DNA from: Telluribacter roseus
GTDB lineage: Bacteria > Bacteroidota > Bacteroidia > Cytophagales > Spirosomataceae
Length of the DNA stretch: 48,148 nt
Assembly: GCF_017355915.2 (NCBI RefSeq)
Contig: NZ_JAFEUV020000023.1
Span: 1 to 48,148 of the forward strand
Direction of reading: 5' to 3'
Both the position numbers and the translations under genes were made by a program. The notes beneath the pieces are model-generated. The model searched no databases, was not told where the DNA came from, and saw nothing but the letters and a program-made list of their open reading frames with translations. Positions within the stretch are counted from its first letter, which is position 1. The number at the start of each line of letters is the position of its first letter. Positions 8,017 to 14,318 of the stretch are shown here, piece by piece.

Positions 8017-8619
8017 TTACATCTCCCGCTCAATTTTCTCTACAAACCAAGTTAGTATTGAATTAGTAAGGGTCGCATTTGTCTCTTCTCCCCACTTGGG
8101 ATTTAAGTCCTTGTCAACGTCTACAGTTAGTATCTCTTCTTGCTCAAGGGAATAATAAAGTTGTAAATCCTCAGAGAAGCCCATTGTCTCCTTTGTCTTA
8201 TCTGAAATATTGTAATAAACGTCTAGTTCAAATGTATAGTAGCGAATTTCAATTAGATTTTCTTTATGGAGGTACTCAACTGTTATACCACCATGTTCTT
8301 CTTCCTTATTATAAGCTTTCAAGATCAACTCTATTTCAACTTTAAAAGCCTCGCTGGTAATACAAATTGTGTCATTCCACTTTCTATAATCGCCGTCTAT
8401 GTTTCTAAACCTACCTTTAAAGGTAAAATAGTCAATCTTAAAATTTATACCCGACGCCTTCAAGCCCTCAATTCTCTCTTTCAGAAATTTAAATAAGTTA
8501 TCAAATAGTTTGTACTGAAAGCCCTTCTCTTGTAAAAAGGCTTTCCTTTTATCTTCTAGCCCTCTAGCATCAGCAACAGATTTTAGTCTGTTAAACAATT
8601 GGTCACTATTGTTCTCCAT
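8017..8619 (-). CDS. Hypothetical protein
   Basis: The gene lies alone on the minus strand. I chose ATG 8619 (MENNSDQLFNRLK), giving 200 residues; an upstream ATG at 8661 would add 14 residues. The protein is soluble, charged and rich in aromatic residues, for example FKIDYFTFKGRFRN and IEIRYYTFELDVYYNIS. It appears to have a helical start and a beta-rich middle. No known motif was recognised. It is AT-rich compared with the replication genes and may be a separate cargo gene; its stop lies right at the T-run of the convergent terminator. Confidence 0.6.
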   Translation of the reverse strand: MENNSDQLFNRLKSVADARGLEDKRKAFLQEKGFQYKLFDNLFKFLKERIEGLKASGINFKIDYFTFKGRFRNIDGDYRKWNDTICITSEAFKVEIELILKAYNKEEEHGGITVEYLHKENLIEIRYYTFELDVYYNISDKTKETMGFSEDLQLYYSLEQEEILTVDVDKDLNPKWGEETNATLTNSILTWFVEKIEREM

Positions 8620-8941
8620 TCCATTTGATGATAAGTTATAAAACAAGTAAGCTCCTATCAATCTATGATTAATTAATAAATCGCGCTTTATATTGGATAG
8701 ATTAAAGTAGTTAAAAGGTGGTTGTCTTTAATTTATCCTTAATATTATCTTTCAAAAGAGAAGGGCGGTCTAAACTCGTATCCACCCTTACTAAAAGTAG
8801 AAATAACACTATGTGCCCAAACACAATGAGTTTTCTATGAAAATCACGTACAAACAGCACGTTATATTGATTTTTAACAAAGAGTTATTAAAAAGGAGAG
8901 AGCTTTGTAAACATCTCTACTTCCTAAAAAAGCGCTAACCT

Positions 8942-9163
8942 ATGGCCGACTACTGTTCAGAGTGTACCCCATTTGACTATCCAGATATTGACCTGGCACG
9001 GATAGCCCTAGATCTAAGCCCGGGCAGGTCTGAAAGCTTTATCTGTGAAGGCTGTAATAACAGAGCGGTGTATAAAGACGAGGAAGGGCGGCTCTACCTT
9101 GCTAAGCAAGAGCAAGGCCAAGTAAAGCTACACCCTACCACTATTGAGCAGCTAATCAAGTAG
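8942..9163 (+). CDS. Small protein with two CxxC pairs
   Basis: The 73-residue protein has Cys5-x2-Cys8 near the start and Cys35-x2-Cys38 (FICEGCNNRAVYKDEEGRLYLAK). This is the spacing of a zinc ribbon or a small four-cysteine zinc-binding fold. A 280-bp AT-rich region precedes it and presumably carries its promoter. Function is unknown; small zinc-binding proteins of this kind on mobile elements often bind nucleic acid or act as anti-defence or regulatory peptides, but nothing here decides between those. Confidence 0.6.
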   Translation: MADYCSECTPFDYPDIDLARIALDLSPGRSESFICEGCNNRAVYKDEEGRLYLAKQEQGQVKLHPTTIEQLIK

Positions 9164-9221
9164 CGCTTACCTCAGCTGAATATTAGACGACTTTGATACA
9201 AGAGTAGCGCGAGCATTTAGG

Positions 9222-9791
9222 CTACTTTACCAGTTCAGTGATCTTATACTCAAATAATCCAGTAGAGCGTATCTGCTGCGCAATCAAGAGTTGCGCTTTC
9301 CTTAGATCCTCCGTGGTATTTCTTTCAACTCCTTCTATAACGTCAACATTTAGAGCGTTCAAATTGACATTGATTTTAGTTTTATTCTCACCTAGCTTCC
9401 TTACCCTTATACTTGCCACTCCCGTTAGAGAGGTAGGATAGATGCGATCCCCAAATGTCCAAATTGATACAGTTGGCAACACAACTAGAGCGTTAGGGTT
9501 CTCTAATTTCCCTAGTCTATCTTCAAAGGTAAAGTCATTTATCAGTGAACTTCGCTCAGAAACTACAAGTCCATTCTCTTTATCAATGAACCGGATAGGG
9601 AATCCACTTTGAGCTAGTACATCTACTACGTTGTTCCAAACCTCCTCAAAAGGCTTATCAGTAATAACTACATAGGGCTCTTCCAGATGCTTACCCTTTA
9701 ATGCGGTATGCTTAAGCGTAGAAGCTGGAGCACAGCTTTTTAGAACAAAAGCGATAGTAATGACAGATAAAGCTAGTATAGTGCGTCTCAT
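9222..9791 (-). CDS. Predicted lipoprotein of unknown function
   Basis: A type II signal peptide is clear: MRRTILALSVITIAFVLKSC with lipobox LKSC and Cys20 as the lipidated residue. The mature 170-residue part contains DKPFEEVWNNVVDVLAQSG...IRFIDKENGLVVSERSSL, which resembles the fold of small outer-membrane lipoproteins of the BamC/DUF-type. It then has a conserved-looking SIWTFGDRIYPTSLTGVASIRV stretch. The protein should sit in the periplasm or on the outer membrane. It lies downstream of the Ig-repeat gene on the same strand, separated by the long palindrome at 9891-10039. Confidence 0.7.
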   Translation of the reverse strand: MRRTILALSVITIAFVLKSCAPASTLKHTALKGKHLEEPYVVITDKPFEEVWNNVVDVLAQSGFPIRFIDKENGLVVSERSSLINDFTFEDRLGKLENPNALVVLPTVSIWTFGDRIYPTSLTGVASIRVRKLGENKTKINVNLNALNVDVIEGVERNTTEDLRKAQLLIAQQIRSTGLFEYKITELVK

Positions 9792-9890
9792 AGGCTTTTT
9801 CTTTCAAGGTTAATGGATAGCCCCGACTGATGCAAGAAAGTTTATCCTACGGTCTGCCTGCTTTGCATGTAGCATACCCCCCCTATTGTA

Positions 9891-10039
9891 TTTTGACACG
9901 ATGTACGCGAGGCTAAGGCTGCGGTATACGCCCCGACTTCCTTGAACTTTTGATGCCCCCCTGGGGGAGGGGTGGGTGAAATGTCTAAGCCAGTTCCGAT
10001 GTATACCGTAGCCCCATCCCCACGCGTATCGTGTCAAAA
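9891..10039. repeat. 149-bp imperfect palindrome with a G/C-rich core (MITE-like or RNA hairpin)
   Basis: The two ends are near-perfect inverted copies. TTTTGACACGA (9891-9901) matches the complement of 10029-10039. After a 2-base bulge TACGCG pairs, and GGCTGCGGTATAC (9917-9929) matches the complement of about 10002-10014 with one mismatch. The centre has a second hairpin, CCCCC-CT-GGGGG, near 9956-9967. I see no open reading frame and no clear target-site duplication. It lies downstream of the Ig-repeat gene and upstream of the lipoprotein gene. Confidence 0.65.
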
Positions 10040-10173
10040 CTCAGTACCTATTTTTTTAAGTAACCCTTATCTACATAAAAGGGTACTACTAGGATAAGGC
10101 TAGAAGTTCAGTTCCACTTAATGTATACTACCGGGAGTAACCTCATGTTTATTGTAATAAAATTCAGGAGGGG

Positions 10174-12003
10174 TTAGTTTAAAATCACCTTCCGAATACC
10201 ATTGAACAACTTATTCTTAATTTTAACCACATAAACTCCAGATGGCATTCCTTCTAACTGAAATGGTACTACTATACTTTGCTGAGTAGTAGCAACAACC
10301 TGTTTTTGTCCTACTACCTTACCAGATGGATTTACTAACTCTATTTCTATTGGGCCGGAAGTATTGTGAATAGATACTAAGATCTGATCATTTGTTGGAT
10401 TTGGATAAAGTACGATGAAAGTGCTTACAGCCGGATCATTTGAAGTAATGATAAAGCTGTATGCCTCGGACATCGCACTTGCACATCCATCTTGCGTTAC
10501 TTGTACAGTATACAGCCCCGATTGTACTGGTGTAAACTCAGCCGAGGTAGCTCCGGTAATAACAGTACCATCTAAGAACCACTGATTACTCGCAGCAGCG
10601 CTGGATATAAGCTTCATATCCCCACTGGCAGTTATGCTTGGCTTACCAGGCAGAGGTTTGACTACTACTTGTTTGGATTCTGATATAGCCTTACATCCTA
10701 GTGCATCCATTGTCTCGACTGTATAGCTTCCATTACTCTCAGCTTGATAATAATTAATATTAGCTCCTGGAACAGCCGTCCCATTGCGATACCATTGGTA
10801 GCTTGATAAGGATGTGCTGTTGCTTTGAGCCGATAGCTTCACACCTTCTCCCTCACAAATAGTTGTGCTTCCCTCTGCAAGTAGGCTTATCTTGTAAGGT
10901 GGGGCAATCACTATCTCATCTGATATCTTACTACAACCTACACTGTTAGTAGCTTTCACTACATAGGTGCCGCCTTCAGTTACAATTAGATTAGCTGCAC
11001 CTGCATTGGGTATTTGCTGGCCGTTCCTGTACCACTCATAACGGCTAATGGATGAAGAGGCTAAAGCTTTCAGCTCAACCGTTTTACCCTGGCATATTGC
11101 ATTGAAAGTAGGAGGGATAATAGAAACATTTAGAGAAGAATTCAACTGAATATACTGCTCATCTGATCGCTTTGTACACCCGTTAGAATCTTTGACCTGA
11201 ACAGCATAGCTACCAGTCACACTTGCTGTATACGTCCTGGCAGTAGCATTATCGATAAGAGTGCCATTTCTAAACCACTGATAGGTATATCCATCACCAG
11301 TATTTGCCAATAGCTCAACACTTTGCCCCTCACACAATTCCTTAGTACCATTAGCAGTGAAACTGACATCCATCTCACAAGTATTTATGATGAAAGAATG
11401 AATTGCTTCCCTACTTCCACCACAGGCCCTACCAAAGTAAATGCCACGTACAAAGATAGAGCGTTGACCTGTACCTGAGTAAATGTGCTGAGCTTCGGAC
11501 GAATGGCCTGGACCAATATAGCTTTTTCTCATTCCATCGTTCCACCAGACTTCTATTTGATCATATTGTCTGGCAATACTGTCACTAATGAGAGTTACTT
11601 TTACCATACCACCGGCAAGAACACTTACCTGTACATTTGGAGGTGTTGTATCCAATACCTTTACTCCTTTACAAGCAGTAAATCCTCCTCCATTAGCACT
11701 TCCCATTAGCAGGATTGTATAGTACCCTGGCTTTGTATAGGTATAGGTAGTGGATTTAGTAGAAGCCGGATTAAAACCTCCCTGATAGTTAAAAGCCCAA
11801 GTTTGAAGTTTGGGGTCTGAACCTTTAGTAGTATCCCCTACAGTAACTGTTAGTGGAGCACAGCCCACTTCAGGAAACACAGTAAAGCCCCCCCTTTGAG
11901 CTCCATATTCACACAAATCTTGAGCCTTCCCTTCAAATGGCACCAATAGTCCAACTAACAAAGTGATAGCTCCTAAAAGTAATATATCAAAAACAACCTT
12001 CAT
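10174..12003 (-). CDS. Secreted multi-Ig-domain protein with T9SS type A sorting domain
   Basis: I chose ATG 12003 (MKVVFDILLLGAITLLVGLL), which gives a standard signal peptide cut near GKAQ; the open frame extends 15 codons upstream. The order is a PKD-like domain (about residues 30-115), a linking segment, and four Ig-like repeats between about 215 and 530. Each repeat has a W-x-x-(N/D)-G core (WFRNG, WYRNG, WYRNG, WFLDG). The last 75 residues are a type IX secretion/gliding C-terminal sorting domain (VLYPNPTNDQILVSI ... GVYVVKI). The product should be exported by the host T9SS and stay at the surface or be released, probably as an adhesin or binding protein. It is cargo of the island. Confidence 0.88.
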   Translation of the reverse strand: MKVVFDILLLGAITLLVGLLVPFEGKAQDLCEYGAQRGGFTVFPEVGCAPLTVTVGDTTKGSDPKLQTWAFNYQGGFNPASTKSTTYTYTKPGYYTILLMGSANGGGFTACKGVKVLDTTPPNVQVSVLAGGMVKVTLISDSIARQYDQIEVWWNDGMRKSYIGPGHSSEAQHIYSGTGQRSIFVRGIYFGRACGGSREAIHSFIINTCEMDVSFTANGTKELCEGQSVELLANTGDGYTYQWFRNGTLIDNATARTYTASVTGSYAVQVKDSNGCTKRSDEQYIQLNSSLNVSIIPPTFNAICQGKTVELKALASSSISRYEWYRNGQQIPNAGAANLIVTEGGTYVVKATNSVGCSKISDEIVIAPPYKISLLAEGSTTICEGEGVKLSAQSNSTSLSSYQWYRNGTAVPGANINYYQAESNGSYTVETMDALGCKAISESKQVVVKPLPGKPSITASGDMKLISSAAASNQWFLDGTVITGATSAEFTPVQSGLYTVQVTQDGCASAMSEAYSFIITSNDPAVSTFIVLYPNPTNDQILVSIHNTSGPIEIELVNPSGKVVGQKQVVATTQQSIVVPFQLEGMPSGVYVVKIKNKLFNGIRKVILN

Positions 12004-12194
12004 TTTGCTTTTAATGTCAATGGTAGGGGAAAGCACCAAGTGAAGCAAAAAATTTTATCTAACGGTCACTAATACTCAAGGTATCCCGTCTACCGTATGA
12101 AATTACCCTTCCATGTAATGACTTGAAGTTTCATACCCTATCAGTCCGTACTTTGGGCTATCAAAAAAAAGATTGGACGAGGTAGGGTAGGGGC

Positions 12195-12224
12195 TTGGAA
12201 TCTTGAGCGAAACCTTTAGTTTTG
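12195..12224 (+). promoter_or_regulatory. Bacteroidota-type promoter upstream of the structured RNA
   Basis: TAGTTTTG (12217-12224) fits the -7 consensus TAnnTTTG, and TTG at 12195-12197 lies 19 bases upstream, as expected for the -33 element. Transcription should begin around 12230. Confidence 0.55.
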
Positions 12225-12250
12225 TAACGCACAAGAATTCCAAAGGACAT
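12225..12250 (+). repeat. Leader repeat, copy 1
   Basis: TAACGCACAAGAATTCCAAAG followed by GACAT is an imperfect copy of 12414-12439. In both copies the repeat directly follows a -7-like box. Copy 2 leads into a start codon; copy 1 leads into the structured RNA. Confidence 0.65.
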
Positions 12251-12380
12251 AGATTAGCGCTTCCCTATTCTGCAAAGATATAGATGGACGGTGCGTTGAT
12301 CCCGTGCATACGTTGTAATGGCGTAGGCGTACCACCTTTGGAGGTATTGTGCGACGGGCATAGTCAACGCACCGTCTTTT
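12230..12380 (+). ncRNA. Candidate structured RNA with multi-helix junction and terminator-like end
   Basis: GACGGTGCGTTGA (12287-12299) pairs perfectly with TCAACGCACCGTC (12364-12376) over 13 bp, and the 3' strand runs into TTTTTAT. Inside, CCCGT (12301-12305) pairs with ACGGG (12354-12358) and GCA with TGC. Two hairpins then fit: TACG/CGTA (12309-12312 with 12322-12325) and TACC-a-CC/GG-a-GGTA (12330-12346). This gives a closing stem with a branched head. It has its own promoter and no sensible reading frame. I do not recognise an RNA family. A long terminator or a leader of the next gene are alternatives. Confidence 0.6.
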
Positions 12381-12382
12381 TA

Positions 12383-12412
12383 TTTGGCTATTCTGGTGAA
12401 TAGATATATTGT
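12383..12412 (+). promoter_or_regulatory. Second promoter, for the 12437 gene
   Basis: TTTG (12383-12386) and TATATTGT (12405-12412), 18 bases apart, resemble the -33 and -7 elements. The leader that follows (12414-12436) is a repeat of the leader of the structured RNA, so promoter and leader appear to have been duplicated together. Confidence 0.45.
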
Positions 12413-12413
12413 T

Positions 12414-12439
12414 TAACGCACAAACAATCCAAAGCAATG
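12414..12439 (+). repeat. Leader repeat, copy 2, running into the start codon
   Basis: TAACGCACAAACAATCCAAAG then CAATG; the final ATG is the start of the 12437 gene. The heptamer AACGCAC inside it (12415-12421) is the complement of GTGCGTT (12292-12298) in the closing stem of the upstream RNA, so the two could pair. Confidence 0.6.
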
Positions 12440-12727
12440 TCAAGCAACAAGCCCTCATTACCCCCACAGGGAGTACTATCTCCCGTCGCCTCCAATCCTG
12501 ATGCAGTTCAGGCGCTTATCAACGAGTACTTCAGCTACTCCGGCAGTTCTCAAATGACTGAGGAAGGACTATGGCAAATGTTCTCCGGTTGTATTTCTAA
12601 TTCAGACACTCCAACGGACGCCACGCAGAACGCGAATCTTGCCTTCGTCTACCGGCAGCTCCTAGACCTTATTAAGAGCTTGGAGCCGTACTACGTCAAC
12701 AAGCGTTTGTGCCTGCCTAGTAACTAG
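12437..12727 (+). CDS. Small hypothetical protein downstream of the RNA locus
   Basis: The 96-residue soluble protein has a Pro/Ser-rich start, a central ALINEYFSYSGSSQMTEEGLWQMFSGC segment and a helical end (LAFVYRQLLDLIKSLEPYYVNKRLC). No known domain was recognised. The start ATG sits at the end of the leader repeat. It is followed after about 90 bp by the second recombinase-like gene in the same direction, so the two may be co-transcribed. Both could be controlled by pairing between the upstream RNA and the leader. Confidence 0.6.
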   Translation: MSSNKPSLPPQGVLSPVASNPDAVQALINEYFSYSGSSQMTEEGLWQMFSGCISNSDTPTDATQNANLAFVYRQLLDLIKSLEPYYVNKRLCLPSN

Positions 12728-12814
12728 TCATCGCCTACTTCTTATTATCATTTTATCCCATCATTCACTTTGCTGGAGCGGGTCTACTATGCCCAGCCGA
12801 AACTACTTATTGTT

Positions 12815-14212
12815 ATGAATACCAATATAAAATCACCAATCAAGCTGCTTTTTTGGAAACTAGAGGGAGATGTAACCCTACGTATAACCATAGACGGTGT
12901 AGTTGCCAATATGAAGATACCTAAAAACCTCCGAGATCAGATTAGCTACATGCACGGGCTCAACTGGATGGGAGGTAAGGAGCTCTACCAGGGGCCGGGA
13001 GCTATGAAGATCAACGCGGCGCTATGGGAGATGAAACAGGGCGCAAAAGTCGCCTATGGGACGCTTAACGGCTACGGCGTTAGTCCATCATCCAAGATGG
13101 TAAAAGAGTTCTACAGAGGGCTTGAAAAGGGGCTTTATAGCGACGATTCCAAGGGAGTAGCCAAGTATCTAAAGCAGGGGCGACTTGTAGGAGGTAAACG
13201 TGCTCTTATTGACCTTTTGAAGTGGTACAAGGATAACTCTGTAAGGCTGGAGCCTGGCACAAAGAGCACCCGGCAAACCTACATCAATAACATTGAGAAG
13301 TTTCTGGCGACCGTCGGCAAGCCTGAGTTACCCGCTGACAGTTTCAATAGAGCTATGATGAAGCGTTTTGTTGACTGGATGAGAAATAAGGGGAAAAAGC
13401 CTTTAAAGGACTCGTACATTAATGAGAATATAGTATTCATCAAGTCAGCAATGAAAGAAGGCTATGACCGCGAGTTCATACACGAAAACCTTATAGCTAA
13501 CTTTGCCTTTAAGTTCACCCGCGACGTACATACTGATCACCTGACAATAGATCAACTTCAATGGTTGCGGTCTACTGACTTCACCAAGCCTACGGGATTC
13601 ATGCCGGGGGTTGAGGAGCCATTAGAGCCGCTGAAAGGCCCGGCTGTTCCCTGTTACGGAGAGAAAATGCAGGTAGTGGTGGATCTGATGATACTATGCT
13701 GTTACACAGCCTTCCATTATTGTGACCGGGAAGGGCTACAGGATGAACACTACTCCTTCTGGAGGAACAACTACTGGATAGAGAAAGTACGGCGCAAGAC
13801 CAAGCGGCATAAGGCTAAAGCAATGATAAAGCTACGTCCGGAAGCAATAGCGATTATTGAGAAGTACGGCGGGTTGTCTAATCTGCCTCGGCTCCCCTAC
13901 CGGACGAATGCCAACTACCTAATCAAGCTCGGTCAACTAATGGGGCTGCCTTACACACTTACCACAGGGATAGGGCGCAATACCTTTGCCTATCAATGCC
14001 TGAATATCTGGGGCCACTCCCTAGGAGTTACGGCTACTATGATGGGGTTAAAGTCCGTTAACACCATCTGTAAGTATGCCGAGGTAGAGAAGGAAGGGGT
14101 TGATAGGGAGGTTAATTATGAGAACGTAGGGCTGTATTCTGGCCCCCAGGTTGTACAGCAATGCAAGCCCGTTGTACATGGGATTTTCAGGGTTTTCAGG
14201 ACAGGCGCTTAA
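12815..14212 (+). CDS. Divergent tyrosine recombinase-like protein lacking both catalytic histidines
   Basis: I chose ATG 12815 (MNTNIKSPIKLLFW), giving 465 residues; the frame is open further upstream. A SAM-like core-binding domain (TRQTYINNIEKFLATVG ... INENIVFIKSAMKEG) is followed by a catalytic-type domain. CCYTAFHYCDREGL corresponds to the Arg-I box of Bacteroidota integrases, RRKTKRHKAKAMIKL to the Lys box, GRNTFAY to the HxxR box and MGLKSVNTICKYAEV to the LGH/Tyr box. Arg, Lys and Tyr are present, but the His of HxxR and of LGH are Gly and Leu. It may be an impaired or specialised recombinase, or a DNA-binding protein derived from one. It converges on the tape-measure gene. Confidence 0.75.
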   Translation: MNTNIKSPIKLLFWKLEGDVTLRITIDGVVANMKIPKNLRDQISYMHGLNWMGGKELYQGPGAMKINAALWEMKQGAKVAYGTLNGYGVSPSSKMVKEFYRGLEKGLYSDDSKGVAKYLKQGRLVGGKRALIDLLKWYKDNSVRLEPGTKSTRQTYINNIEKFLATVGKPELPADSFNRAMMKRFVDWMRNKGKKPLKDSYINENIVFIKSAMKEGYDREFIHENLIANFAFKFTRDVHTDHLTIDQLQWLRSTDFTKPTGFMPGVEEPLEPLKGPAVPCYGEKMQVVVDLMILCCYTAFHYCDREGLQDEHYSFWRNNYWIEKVRRKTKRHKAKAMIKLRPEAIAIIEKYGGLSNLPRLPYRTNANYLIKLGQLMGLPYTLTTGIGRNTFAYQCLNIWGHSLGVTATMMGLKSVNTICKYAEVEKEGVDREVNYENVGLYSGPQVVQQCKPVVHGIFRVFRTGA

Positions 14213-14236
14213 GTCAGACATAATGTAGGCGTAAAG

Positions 14237-14268
14237 AAGGGGCAGAAGTTCTTAACCTCTGCCCCTTT
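14237..14268. terminator. Bidirectional terminator between the recombinase-like and tape-measure genes
   Basis: AAGGGGCAGA (14237-14246) and TCTGCCCCTT (14258-14267) form a perfect 10-bp stem, with T-rich sequence after it (TTTGTTTC). It separates two convergent genes. Confidence 0.7.
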
Positions 14269-14318
14269 GTTTCAATAGCAGGGTAGACTGCCCTAAGCCT
14301 ACCCACAGCCGCTTACCG

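Noticed and set aside
12230-12380. Retron-type or CRISPR-associated RNA
   Set aside because: No reverse transcriptase and no Cas gene in the window; no spaced repeats typical of CRISPR arrays were seen anywhere.
12216-12467. A minus-strand frame across the RNA locus
   Set aside because: The sequence is better explained by the perfect stem, the repeats and the promoters; the protein has no coding character.
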